This document shows, one piece after another, positions 46,190-55,024 of a stretch of DNA of 64,000 nt. Origin of the DNA: G965218495 sp965262785 (lineage in GTDB: Bacteria; Bacteroidota; Rhodothermia; Rhodothermales; Bin80); the NCBI GenBank assembly GCA_965262785.1, contig OZ253559.1, positions 1,178,001 through 1,242,000 of the forward strand, in the 5' to 3' direction. The notes below the pieces were generated by a model. The model had not been told where the DNA came from. It was given only the letters and a program-made list of their open reading frames with translations, and searched no databases. The position numbers and the translations under genes were made by a program. How positions within the stretch are numbered: the first letter of the stretch is position 1; the number at the start of each line of letters is the position of its first letter.

Positions 46190-49100
46190 ATGTCACCCGC
46201 GGACGACATCAGAGAAGAAATCCGAGCTGCTTCGGATATCGTAGACATTGTAGGCGGGTACGTGCAGCTGAAGCGACGTGGCCGGCAATACGTGGGGCTG
46301 TGTCCTTTTCATAACGAAAAGACGCCGTCATTCTACGTCTCTCCGGACCGAGGAAGATTCAAGTGCTTTGGGTGCGACAAGGGGGGCGATGTCTTTGGCT
46401 TCGTTATGGAGATGGAGTCACAGACATTTCCAGAAGCCATGCGCAGCTTGGCGGAAAGGGCCCACATTGAGATTCCTGACCGCAGCAGGTCTCACGAACG
46501 TGCCAAGGAAAATGAACGCAATAGTGCGGCTCTGCGTGTTGCGGCCGCGTTCTTCCAGGCACATCTGCACGAGATGCCTGAAGGTCATGCTGTTCTGCAA
46601 GACTTCCAGAAAAGGAAACTGACCAATGCCACTGTCAGGGAATTCGGCCTTGGGTATGCTCCCGAGGACGGGCATGGCCTGGTTGATGCAATGGCCAAGG
46701 AGCAGATCGCGCTTGCGGCGCTAGTGAGCGCGGAGCTTGCTGAGCAGCGGAAGGGAACTGAGGAATTCTGCGATCGCTTGTGCGGGCATCTGATTTTTCC
46801 AATTCATGCAAAGACGGGCAGAATCATCGGCTTCGCGGCCCGTGCGATCCAAGAAGCGTCGGAGGGACCTGCTGCGTATGCCTTGGCCTTCAACACGCGG
46901 TTGCATAGCCCTCGCAGCGCCTTGTACGGCTTGTATCAGGCCAGGGCTGCGATACGTGAAGCCGAGGAAGTATTCTTAGTGGACCGCATAGCGGATGTGC
47001 TCGCTATGCACCAGGAAGGGATCAAGAACACTGTTGCATGTGTCGGCGTGGCGCTGACGTCGGAGCAAGTCCAGCTCTTGAAGCAGCTTGCAAAACGCTT
47101 GGTCGTAATTCACGACGCTCAGCCTGCCGCCATGAATGCGGCGACCCGCATAATCAACACCGCGCTGGCGGGGGAAATGCACGTCTACGACGTGACCCTG
47201 CCGAAGGGGATCAGCCCGGCGACAGTGATTGCAACGGACGGGTCCGCGACCTTGAAAACCTGCCTGTTTGAGGATCGCAACGACTTCGTAGCGTTCCTGC
47301 GTAAGAAATATCACAATCAAAGGGAGCAGCTTGCGCCAGAGAGGGAAGACGTGGTACGCCGAGCGGTTGCTACAGCGTTGGCCAACATCGGTGACACCAT
47401 TCTGCTAGGGAAATATGTAGACCACGCGGCAAGTGTCTTAGCGGTGGACAAGAACGCCATCAGTGATGCTGTGGCAAAGGCGCAGGAGGTACATGAGCTT
47501 CAGGCTGGGCTGGAGTTCTTTCAGGACCAGCTCAAGCATTCGGCGGATGGGGAGCGGGAGTGCCGCCAACTGGCGCAGGAATACGGAATACACGCAGCTA
47601 CGATCGAGGCCTTTGGTCTGGGATATGCGCCCGACCAGTGGGATGGTTTGATGAAAGCAGCCAAGGCGCGCGGACTTGACATGGAAGCGCTGCGTGATGC
47701 TGGCCTGCTACGCGTCAAGGAACGCGAAGAGGGACCCTGGTACTTCGATCGCTTTCGCGGACGTGTGATCATTCCCGTGTCGTCGGCTCTGGGTCACGTG
47801 GCGGGTCTTAGGGGCATAGGCTTGGGCGATGCAGATACGGACAAGTACGCGAAACGGCCGGAAGAAACGGACCATGCAAGGGACGACAACCTGTACGGTC
47901 TCTACCAGTGCAAGAGTGCTGCGCGCGAGCGCAATGAGGTGCTGGTGGTGGATGACATTTGGGATGTTCTGTTCCTACATGCGGCTGGGATAGCCAACGT
48001 GGTGTCAACGGTGGGAGAGAGCCTGACACCCGGGATGGCCGAGCATATTGGGCAGTTCGTGCCGCGCATCGTGTTTGTCTACGGGGTCGGCGCAGCTCAC
48101 TCGACAGCAATGCTGCGTGACATCAACAGGGCGCTAAGTGTCGGGCTGGGTGCGGACGTAGTGGAGCTGCCCGGGAAGGACTGCAGGGCGTTCATTGCTG
48201 AACGTGGCGGAGATTCAATGGAGGCGTTTCTGAAGGAGAGCCGCCGAGATCTGGTGCGCGTCGTTTATGATGACCGCCATGACCGCGGGCTGCTGACGGA
48301 TGCGAGTGGGTTGGACCAGGTGCAGCGGGACATTGCCACCATGATCAAGCGCATAGCGGATCCTGCTGTTAAGAAGCAATATGAGGCGCGCGCGGGCATG
48401 GTTGACCGGGAAGAGCGCATCTATGATGCGTTGGGATATGCGTCGTACCACTTCCAGCGCCAGTTTAGAGCGTCTCGAGAGGGCAGTGAGGCCGCACGAT
48501 ACCTTGCGCGTCGTGGTTTGAACAAAGAAACGATTGAGGGCTTTCGTCTTGGGTATGCGCCAGATGGGTGGGATGTGCTGCTTAAGGCCGCGACCCGCAA
48601 CGGCATATCGCTAGCGATACTTGAAGAGGCTGGCCTGGTAAAGCCCAGTGAAGGTGGCAAGCGGTCTTACGACCGCTTCAGGGGGCGCGTGATATTTCCG
48701 ATACACTCATCGGGCGGAGACGTCATCGGATTTGGTGGCAGAATTCTGAAGGCGACCGAGCATGCACCGAAGTATCTCAACACGCCCGAAACGCCGGTCT
48801 ACAAGAAGAGTCGCGCATTGTACGGGCTGTACCAGAGTATTGGCTCGGCGAAGGCTCAAGGCGAGGTGATTCTGGTCGAGGGGTACACGGATGTCTTGGC
48901 GCTCCACCAGGCTGGCATCACAAATGCCGTGGCATGTTGCGGGACGGCCCTGACGGGTGGCCAAATCAGCGTACTTCAGCGATATGCCGATCGGCTGCTT
49001 TTGCTCTATGATGCGGACGAAGCAGGCTCAAAAGCGGCGTTGCGTGCGATCGACCTCGCCTTGGAAGGCGGCATGACCCCGTTCGCAGCTGCGCTGCCAG

Positions 49101-49957
49101 AGGGAGAGGATCCGGATTCGTACATCAATAGCAGCGGTGCCTCAGCGTTCAGGAATTACTTAAATGAGCACCGCACGGGCTTTGTAAAGTTTCTTTACGG
49201 CCACTTCGAACGGCGAGGCGAATTGAATACGCCGGAGGATAAGGCCGACGCAAGCCATGCTGTGATATCGTCGATAGGAAAGATCGGCGATCCGAAGCGT
49301 AGGGAGAGCGCCTTGCGTCGGGCCAGTGAAGTTTTCAGCGTGTCGCTAGACGCCATGCGCGAGGCACTGGGCGACAAAGTGCCACCGGCCCTTCGGCATG
49401 ATCGCCGACAAGAGCGCCGCATTCCTGCCGCACAGGTGCCGCGCGATGCAGCGCGGCGCGTCCGCGACAAGCGCAGACGAGCACCACGCGACACACATTT
49501 GCACCCTTCGGAAGAGGCGCTGCTTGAAATTATGGTAAAAGGGGGTGCGTACATGATTGGGTTTATTATGGCGCGCGTGAACGATGGCGCCTTTACGGAG
49601 GGTCTTGCCCGTCGTCTGGCCTCTCTCCTTGTGGAGAAATACCAGAATGATGCCGGAGGCAGAAACAAGGAGGACGGCGACCCCGAATTGGAACACCTGA
49701 TCAGCGTCTTAAAGGAAGACAAGCAGCCAATCTCTCCAGGTTGGGCTCAGCGCAGCATGGGTAATATCCAATACAACAAGGACATGGAGCAGGCTGCCAA
49801 GGGTGCTATAAAACAACTGAAGCTGCACAGAATTGGCGAATTGAAAGCCAGGGTAGATAAGAAGATCGAGGCCGCTGCTCCTGCGGTGCCGGAACAGCTA
49901 CTCGGAGAAATGCAACGTCTTAACGAGGCCAAGCGAGACGTTGAAGCATCCAGATAG
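46190..49957 (+). CDS. dnaG: DnaG primase with three tandem catalytic cores, two of them degenerate
   Basis: Synthesises RNA primers at the replication fork. 1,255 aa, about twice normal DnaG length. Order: CHC2 zinc ribbon (Cys38, His41, Cys59, Cys62); core copy 1 (~110-430); core copy 2 (~435-750); core copy 3 (~750-1065); basic linker; C-terminal helicase-binding-like domain (~1105-1220, EALLEIMVKGGAYMIGFIM). Each copy repeats GLGYAP/RLGYAP, the FRGRVIFPI strand, a LYGLYQ turn, a TOPRIM and the linker helix 'I..I.D'. Only copy 3 keeps Glu897, Asp941 and Asp943 (LVEGYTDV, YDADEAG) and the KYLN motif. Copy 1 has Asp265, Asp309 and Gln311; copy 2 has Asp588, Gly632 and Gly634. The frame is uninterrupted, so this is a single polypeptide, not an assembly of pseudogenes. 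Other dnaG copies may exist outside the window. Confidence 0.93.
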   Translation: MSPADDIREEIRAASDIVDIVGGYVQLKRRGRQYVGLCPFHNEKTPSFYVSPDRGRFKCFGCDKGGDVFGFVMEMESQTFPEAMRSLAERAHIEIPDRSRSHERAKENERNSAALRVAAAFFQAHLHEMPEGHAVLQDFQKRKLTNATVREFGLGYAPEDGHGLVDAMAKEQIALAALVSAELAEQRKGTEEFCDRLCGHLIFPIHAKTGRIIGFAARAIQEASEGPAAYALAFNTRLHSPRSALYGLYQARAAIREAEEVFLVDRIADVLAMHQEGIKNTVACVGVALTSEQVQLLKQLAKRLVVIHDAQPAAMNAATRIINTALAGEMHVYDVTLPKGISPATVIATDGSATLKTCLFEDRNDFVAFLRKKYHNQREQLAPEREDVVRRAVATALANIGDTILLGKYVDHAASVLAVDKNAISDAVAKAQEVHELQAGLEFFQDQLKHSADGERECRQLAQEYGIHAATIEAFGLGYAPDQWDGLMKAAKARGLDMEALRDAGLLRVKEREEGPWYFDRFRGRVIIPVSSALGHVAGLRGIGLGDADTDKYAKRPEETDHARDDNLYGLYQCKSAARERNEVLVVDDIWDVLFLHAAGIANVVSTVGESLTPGMAEHIGQFVPRIVFVYGVGAAHSTAMLRDINRALSVGLGADVVELPGKDCRAFIAERGGDSMEAFLKESRRDLVRVVYDDRHDRGLLTDASGLDQVQRDIATMIKRIADPAVKKQYEARAGMVDREERIYDALGYASYHFQRQFRASREGSEAARYLARRGLNKETIEGFRLGYAPDGWDVLLKAATRNGISLAILEEAGLVKPSEGGKRSYDRFRGRVIFPIHSSGGDVIGFGGRILKATEHAPKYLNTPETPVYKKSRALYGLYQSIGSAKAQGEVILVEGYTDVLALHQAGITNAVACCGTALTGGQISVLQRYADRLLLLYDADEAGSKAALRAIDLALEGGMTPFAAALPEGEDPDSYINSSGASAFRNYLNEHRTGFVKFLYGHFERRGELNTPEDKADASHAVISSIGKIGDPKRRESALRRASEVFSVSLDAMREALGDKVPPALRHDRRQERRIPAAQVPRDAARRVRDKRRRAPRDTHLHPSEEALLEIMVKGGAYMIGFIMARVNDGAFTEGLARRLASLLVEKYQNDAGGRNKEDGDPELEHLISVLKEDKQPISPGWAQRSMGNIQYNKDMEQAAKGAIKQLKLHRIGELKARVDKKIEAAAPAVPEQLLGEMQRLNEAKRDVEASR

Positions 49958-49987
49958 TGCCCCGGTTCTTGCTGCTTCCCCGCACCC

Positions 49988-50824
49988 ATGGATTTCTGGA
50001 TTTGCGACTTGACGCATCCTGCCCGCAAGTACGCGCGGGCAATGGGATACGTACGGGGCCTCCGGCGCCTGTACGCGCGCGGGCGCCGTTGCCGGCCTGC
50101 GTGGGCACCGCATGTGCAACGTAGCCGCGCCCTCATCCTTGAGGCGGCGCAGCTCTGCAGCAGGCATCTCCGTGTGCTCGTGGTGGGGTCGGGCCCGCTC
50201 TTTGATGTCCCGGTAGCCCAGCTGAGCAGGCGATTCGAGGAGGTGGTGCTGGCCGACATTGTCCATCTTGGTCGGGTTCGTGTAAAGATCCGGCAATTCT
50301 CCAATGTGAGCTTGGCGACCGTTGATGTGACGGGGATGGCGGAGGCGGTGTATGACTGGGCACGGAAGGACGACAGGAATGCTCCACCCGACAGAATGCC
50401 AAACGCGTTTCTGGGGGAGGACTTTGACCTTGTGGTATCTTGTAACGTTTTGTCGCAGTTGCCGCTGTCGGTAGTACGCTATGCCACACGAGCTAGGGGC
50501 CAGGAGGCCCTCGGGGATTCAGTTGCGTTTTCAGAGCGTATGGTCATTCGGCACCTGGACTGGCTGGTTTCGTTTGGCGGTAATGTTTGCCTGATCACGG
50601 ACACCCACCAGCGGCACAGATCTGATGGAAAAATAGAATGCGACAGCGACATTCTGTGGGGCGTTGCACTGCCGCCTGGAGCTCGGCCGTGGCTATGGGA
50701 TCTGGCGCCGCGTCCCGAAGTCAGCCAAAGCTACGACGTGCAGCACCGCGTCGTTGGTTATGCGTGCTTTCCGAAAGAAACTTGGATGAAGCGCCAAGCC
50801 TTGGACCCGGCTACCCCCGATTAA
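49988..50824 (+). CDS. Putative class I SAM-dependent methyltransferase
   Basis: 278 aa. A Rossmann-like motif I VLVVGSGPLFDVPVAQLSR at ~63-81, an acidic residue after strand 2 (VVLADI), and a motif IV-like DFDLVVSCNVLSQLP near 145-159 suggest a methyltransferase fold. No specific subfamily recognised. It lies 30 nt after the primase gene on the same strand and may be co-transcribed. Substrate unknown. Confidence 0.55.
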   Translation: MDFWICDLTHPARKYARAMGYVRGLRRLYARGRRCRPAWAPHVQRSRALILEAAQLCSRHLRVLVVGSGPLFDVPVAQLSRRFEEVVLADIVHLGRVRVKIRQFSNVSLATVDVTGMAEAVYDWARKDDRNAPPDRMPNAFLGEDFDLVVSCNVLSQLPLSVVRYATRARGQEALGDSVAFSERMVIRHLDWLVSFGGNVCLITDTHQRHRSDGKIECDSDILWGVALPPGARPWLWDLAPRPEVSQSYDVQHRVVGYACFPKETWMKRQALDPATPD

Positions 50825-51002
50825 TGTTGCGCTGATAAGATGATTCGAGGGATTCGCTCAGCAGACGCGGCAGCAATTGCGGATTAAGTTTGTGCGAAGT
50901 GCCTGGCCATAGGCCTTGAACCTGAACTGGTGCAAAAGTATCTTGTTAGAGCGCGGACCACGAGTGTCTAAATCCTGTCCCACCAAAGAGGAAAGCAAAC
51001 AA

Positions 51003-51344
51003 ATGGCACACGACCATCACCACCACGATCACGACGACCACGTGCATGGGCCCGGCTGCGGGCACACGGCAATCAAGCATGGAGACCATACAGACTACCT
51101 GCACGATGGTCACATGCACCATGTGCACGAAGGTCACTACGACGACCACGTGATAAAGGTCTCTGACGCCAATCCTGATGGGTGCACAGTGGAGCATGGA
51201 TGCAGTGGCCATGCGGCAGATCACAAGCATGGCCCTGGTTGTGGCCATGAGGAAGTGCCTCACGGGGATCATGTGGATTACCTGGTAGATGGTCACCTGC
51301 ACCATGCGCACGGCGACCACTGCGATGATCACGGCGCAGTCTAG
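51003..51344 (+). CDS. Histidine-rich metal-binding protein with a duplicated motif
   Basis: 113 aa, with over a quarter of residues His. After an N-terminal His/Asp run there are two ~35-residue repeats, at 15-49 and 76-110, each with HGPGCGH, then HGDHxDYL and DGHxHHxH, i.e. paired Cys/His ligands. The ATG at 51003 is preferred; the frame extends upstream but the His-rich domain starts here, and a purine-rich GAGGAAAG lies upstream. No signal peptide, so probably a cytoplasmic zinc (or nickel/cobalt) buffer. The next gene on the strand is a His-rich CDF exporter. Confidence 0.75.
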   Translation: MAHDHHHHDHDDHVHGPGCGHTAIKHGDHTDYLHDGHMHHVHEGHYDDHVIKVSDANPDGCTVEHGCSGHAADHKHGPGCGHEEVPHGDHVDYLVDGHLHHAHGDHCDDHGAV

Positions 51345-51869
51345 GTATTTCATTCTTTGTCGCCCGGGTCGGTCCAGGCGCTGAGTCAGCCCGCCCTGCG
51401 CGACAGGAGACGGGGGAATTTTGCCCGTGCTGTACTGTCAAGCCTCATAGATTGCGGCGCGTTGTCTGCGTTTTTCTCTCCGACGCTGAGCGGTTGCGGC
51501 GGTGGCCGTACTCGGAGATATTCTCGTTAGGGCAGTCCAAGCCTTCGGACGCAGTCGGCAATGTGCCCGAGTCGCTGGCGTAGTATTGAGCCCGGGTTAT
51601 TTCGGGCGATGCGTTTAGCCGCTGGAGTCGTTTCAGCTGCGAGTACGTCGACAGCCGGGCACCCAGAAATAGCATCAGCGCGGCACGGCACGAATTGGTG
51701 CGCAAACCTCTGCGTGACTGGCCTTTTTTAACCGTGCTGCGATTCACCTTTATGCCCGCACAGGAACGCACACGGTTCTTCTTTTGCTTACCTTGCCCTC
51801 CAAGAAGCTCCGGGCAATTGACCTAGGGTTGGCTGTCGCAGCTATCAGTAGAAATCCCCGACTCCAATA
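51345..51869. other. Spacer between the His-rich protein and the CDF transporter
   Basis: About 525 nt. A minus-strand frame (51445-51771) is open but unrecognised. No clear terminator. Probably separates two transcription units. Confidence 0.4.
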
Positions 51870-53024
51870 ATGTCCAAAGACCACGACCATAGCCACGGCG
51901 GAGACGACCACGACCACAGTCACGGCGGGCACGATCACGACCACAGCCACGGCGGAGACGATCACGCCCACAGCCACGGCGGGCAGGACCACGACCATAG
52001 CCACGGCGGGCACGATCATGATCACGGGGGCGGGTTCCTAAGCGGACATAGCCACTCACACGACTTGCGTGGCGCGAGCAAGCGCAACCTGTGGTGGGCG
52101 CTGGGGCTCATTGCTGGTTACATGTTCGTTGAGGTAATCGGGGGCGTCATGTCTGGCAGCCTCGCGCTGCTCTCTGATGCCGGTCACATGGCCACAGATG
52201 CCGCATCGATTGGTCTGGCACTCTTGGCCATGCACTTTGCGGAGCGAGCAGCGACGGCAGAGCGCACATTCGGGTATCAGCGCCTCGAAATCCTCGCTGC
52301 GCTCGTGAATGCACTATCTCTGTGGTTTATAGTCGGAATGATCCTCCTTGAGGCCTACAAGAGGCTCAACACCCACGACTTTGAAGTTGAAGGTCCGTTG
52401 ATGCTGATTGTTGGTTCGATTGGCCTGCTGGTCAATGTAGTTGCGGCCCTCATCCTGGCCCGCTCCGCCGGGCACAGTGTCAACGTTGAAGGTGCGTATC
52501 AGCATGTCATGGCGGACCTGCTGGGGTCCGTCGCCGTAGTGATTTCCGGCATCTTGATCTGGCAGTTCGCCGACAACAATCCAAACTGGTACCTGGCGGA
52601 CCCGATTGTCAGCGTTGTGCTCAGCCTGATCATCCTACGGGCCACGTGGGGCTTGCTCAAAAAGATAGTTCACGTGCTCTTGGAAGGGGCGCCCGCACAT
52701 ATTGACGTCAACGAGCTCTGCCACAAGATTGAAATGGTGCCGCACGTGACGCTCATTCATGACATTCATGTGTGGACCATCTCAGAAGGGAGTGAGATGA
52801 TGAGCGCACACATCCTCGTGGACAAGGAGTACAAAGGGTCGTATGATACTTTACTGGAGAATCTGCGGGCAATTGCTACGGGAGAATTCGGCATTGGTCA
52901 TGTCACCTTGCAGCTTGAGACCACTGCCCGGCAGTGCAAGGAGGAGACGCATCACGTGGACCACCTGCTGACTGAGTGGTATTCAGTCGCCGGGAAGAAG
53001 AAGAAGAAATGGGGCAGAAAATAG
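51870..53024 (+). CDS. CDF-family zinc/cobalt exporter (CzcD-like) with His-rich N-terminus
   Basis: 384 aa. Residues 1-65 are tandem DHDHSHGG units, then six membrane helices (~72-270) and a cytoplasmic C-terminal domain ending in a Lys-rich tail. The transport-site ligands are present: LLSDAGHMATD (helix II, HxxxD-type) and HVMADLLGS (helix V), as in Zn2+/H+ antiporters. The His-rich N-terminus probably collects or senses metal. Paired with the His-rich protein 525 nt upstream. Detoxifies Zn2+ or Co2+ across the inner membrane. Confidence 0.93.
   Translation: MSKDHDHSHGGDDHDHSHGGHDHDHSHGGDDHAHSHGGQDHDHSHGGHDHDHGGGFLSGHSHSHDLRGASKRNLWWALGLIAGYMFVEVIGGVMSGSLALLSDAGHMATDAASIGLALLAMHFAERAATAERTFGYQRLEILAALVNALSLWFIVGMILLEAYKRLNTHDFEVEGPLMLIVGSIGLLVNVVAALILARSAGHSVNVEGAYQHVMADLLGSVAVVISGILIWQFADNNPNWYLADPIVSVVLSLIILRATWGLLKKIVHVLLEGAPAHIDVNELCHKIEMVPHVTLIHDIHVWTISEGSEMMSAHILVDKEYKGSYDTLLENLRAIATGEFGIGHVTLQLETTARQCKEETHHVDHLLTEWYSVAGKKKKKWGRK
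51876..52030 (+). repeat. Tandem 24-bp repeats encoding DHDHSHGG
   Basis: Six units of a 24-27-bp repeat (GACCACGACCATAGCCACGG type) in the 5' end of the CDF gene, varying at single positions (D/A, D/H/Q). Repeat number may vary between strains. Confidence 0.85.
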
Positions 53025-53107
53025 GCGGATACTGTTGGCTGATTCTGGCCTTGGAGGCGGTGCGTTTGTCCCAGGTAAGCGTCGGCGCCGCGTACAGACC
53101 CGCCTTT

Positions 53108-53539
53108 CTAGTGGTACTTCGTCAGCCGCTCCGTAGCGCGCGCGTCGTATTGCTTGGGAACCCAATACGTCTCGGCATTCCTGTCCAGGTTGCGCTGCAT
53201 AGGGTCGCGCCCGAAAAGCCGCATCAATAGGCCAGTTGGGGTGACGACCAGGAAGAAGACGAGCGTCAGCAGCACATTGGTCATCAAGTATCCTAACACG
53301 ATCGCCAGCGCCATCCACGGGTAGTGGATTGGCCTTAGGACGCGTGGGGTCAGAAGCCCCAGCGCTACCAGAGAGGCCCCAACGATTCCCAGAATCCACG
53401 CCGCGCGCCAAGTAGTGCTGAGCACAGCGATTCCAGCCGCCGCAAGGAGGCAAACGCTGCCAATGGTGAGGCCAAACGAGCGCAGCGCCTTTCGGCCGGC
53501 TGGCAGCTCTCTGATGTCATGCCAAAGACGTTGCATCAT
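53108..53539 (-). CDS. SxtJ-like small membrane protein
   Basis: 143 aa with two to four hydrophobic segments (about 22-42, 46-64, 76-100). The second half has TPTGLLMRLFGRDPM followed by a YW motif near the C-terminus (ETYWVPK), the signature of the SxtJ family, named from the saxitoxin cluster but widespread and of unknown function. The ATG overlaps the stop of the upstream amidotransferase gene (ATGA). Last gene of the dnaE-arsC-smr operon. Confidence 0.75.
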   Translation of the reverse strand: MMQRLWHDIRELPAGRKALRSFGLTIGSVCLLAAAGIAVLSTTWRAAWILGIVGASLVALGLLTPRVLRPIHYPWMALAIVLGYLMTNVLLTLVFFLVVTPTGLLMRLFGRDPMQRNLDRNAETYWVPKQYDARATERLTKYH

Positions 53540-54255
53540 CTGCGGACCATAGCTGCAGATGCGCGCCGGGAAGGCTGGTGTGCCTTGGCACGCCGAACCA
53601 GGTCCAGAAACAACGGCTGCATCACAGCTCCCATTCGCTCGGGATGGAATTGAACGCCGAGAATGGAGCCGCTCGCATTTTCGATCGCCTCAATGACACC
53701 GTCCCTAGCCCTGGCGCTGACCTCAAGCCCCTTGCCAGGTGTTGCTATCGCCTGCAAGTGGAACGTGTTGACGCTAAGTGTGGTTGTGCCCAGCACATGT
53801 GCCAGGTGGGAGTTGGGACGGATGTTAACGGGATGCTCACCCGCACCGCGCTTGTCGCTGTGAGCGGTAGCTGCAGCAACCTGTCGCTCTACGTCTCCAT
53901 AGATGGTACCGCCCAAAGAGGCGCTGATCAGCTGCATCCCATAGCAGATGCCAAGTACGGGGAGGTTGCGCCGCAGACATGCATTCAGCGTAGTGAGGTC
54001 ACCTAGCCTGCGTAGTGGGTCCGTGCGTCCGAGTTCCGGCGGAACGTCACCAATCAGGCCGTCGGTGATGGCAGGTCCGCCAGGGATGATGAGTCCATCA
54101 AGACGCGAAGCAAGCGCGTCCGCAGCTGCGTCTGTCTGCAGAAACGGCACCAGTACCGGAAGCCCGCCGGCATCCTCTACAGCTCGGACGTAGGTATGGT
54201 CCAGACGCTGCTGGGCTCCTTCGTACGAAGTCGTTATGCCGATGCAAACTGACAC
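53536..54255 (-). CDS. Class I glutamine amidotransferase, peptidase C26 / PuuD-like
   Basis: 239 aa. Catalytic triad Cys104 in GICYGMQ, His204 and Glu206 in VQFHPE. The oxyanion/entry segment IIPGGPAITD and the 'GICYGMQ' elbow fit the gamma-glutamyl-gamma-aminobutyrate hydrolase (PuuD/YvdE-like) group, which removes glutamate from gamma-glutamyl compounds in polyamine or related catabolism. No other Puu genes are nearby. Overlaps the SxtJ-like gene by 4 nt and follows the Smr gene by 3 nt. Confidence 0.9.
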   Translation of the reverse strand: MSVCIGITTSYEGAQQRLDHTYVRAVEDAGGLPVLVPFLQTDAAADALASRLDGLIIPGGPAITDGLIGDVPPELGRTDPLRRLGDLTTLNACLRRNLPVLGICYGMQLISASLGGTIYGDVERQVAAATAHSDKRGAGEHPVNIRPNSHLAHVLGTTTLSVNTFHLQAIATPGKGLEVSARARDGVIEAIENASGSILGVQFHPERMGAVMQPLFLDLVRRAKAHQPSRRASAAMVRR

Positions 54256-54258
54256 TGG

Positions 54259-54596
54259 CTACCGATGGCCCGTAATATCGTTCATCGTGATGCGCCGCTG
54301 GTCGGTCCGGTCGAAGTGGCCCAGCAATAGAATCATTGATCCATCAAGGCGGTGATGGCTCTGCACCTCAGTTAGCGTGCCTTCGTCCAACAAGTCATAC
54401 AGCTTGTCCCGAATAGACACGTGCCTCCGTGGATCCGCGCTGGTTGAGTAGCCATGGATGACTTTAACTGACGAGCGACCTCGTTGGACGCTGACCAGGA
54501 GCGTGCGCCGCAGGAGAATGACGGCGTCACGGATGCTTGCGCCGTGAAGGTCCAGCTCGACTGTCTGCCCGGAATCCCGGACCGTAGGTTGCCTCA

Positions 54597-54600
<4 letters not shown>
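54259..54600 (-). CDS. Smr-domain protein
   Basis: 113 aa stand-alone Smr (small MutS-related) domain: VELDLHGASIRDAV with the LDLHG motif and VKVIHGYST in place of the usual HGxG. Smr domains bind or nick nucleic acid; stand-alone forms act on RNA/ribosome rescue or DNA. The start overlaps the arsC stop (ATGA). Confidence 0.8.
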
Positions 54601-55010
<410 letters not shown>

Positions 55011-55024
55011 AGCCGCATGTGAAC

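Noticed and set aside
46190..49957. Interpretation of the long primase as three fused pseudogenes or a misassembled tandem duplication.
   Set aside because: The three copies are strongly diverged from each other in sequence, the frame is perfect throughout, and there is only one zinc ribbon and one C-terminal domain, unlike a simple tandem duplication or collapse error.
51445..51771. 108-codon minus-strand frame with a basic segment that faintly recalls a transposase C-terminus.
   Set aside because: No diagnostic motif, no terminal repeats, and the likeness is not convincing.
51873..52030. Short 24-bp tandem repeats that could be read as a repeat array or minisatellite with regulatory role.
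   Set aside because: They are coding repeats for DHDHSHGG inside the CDF transporter.
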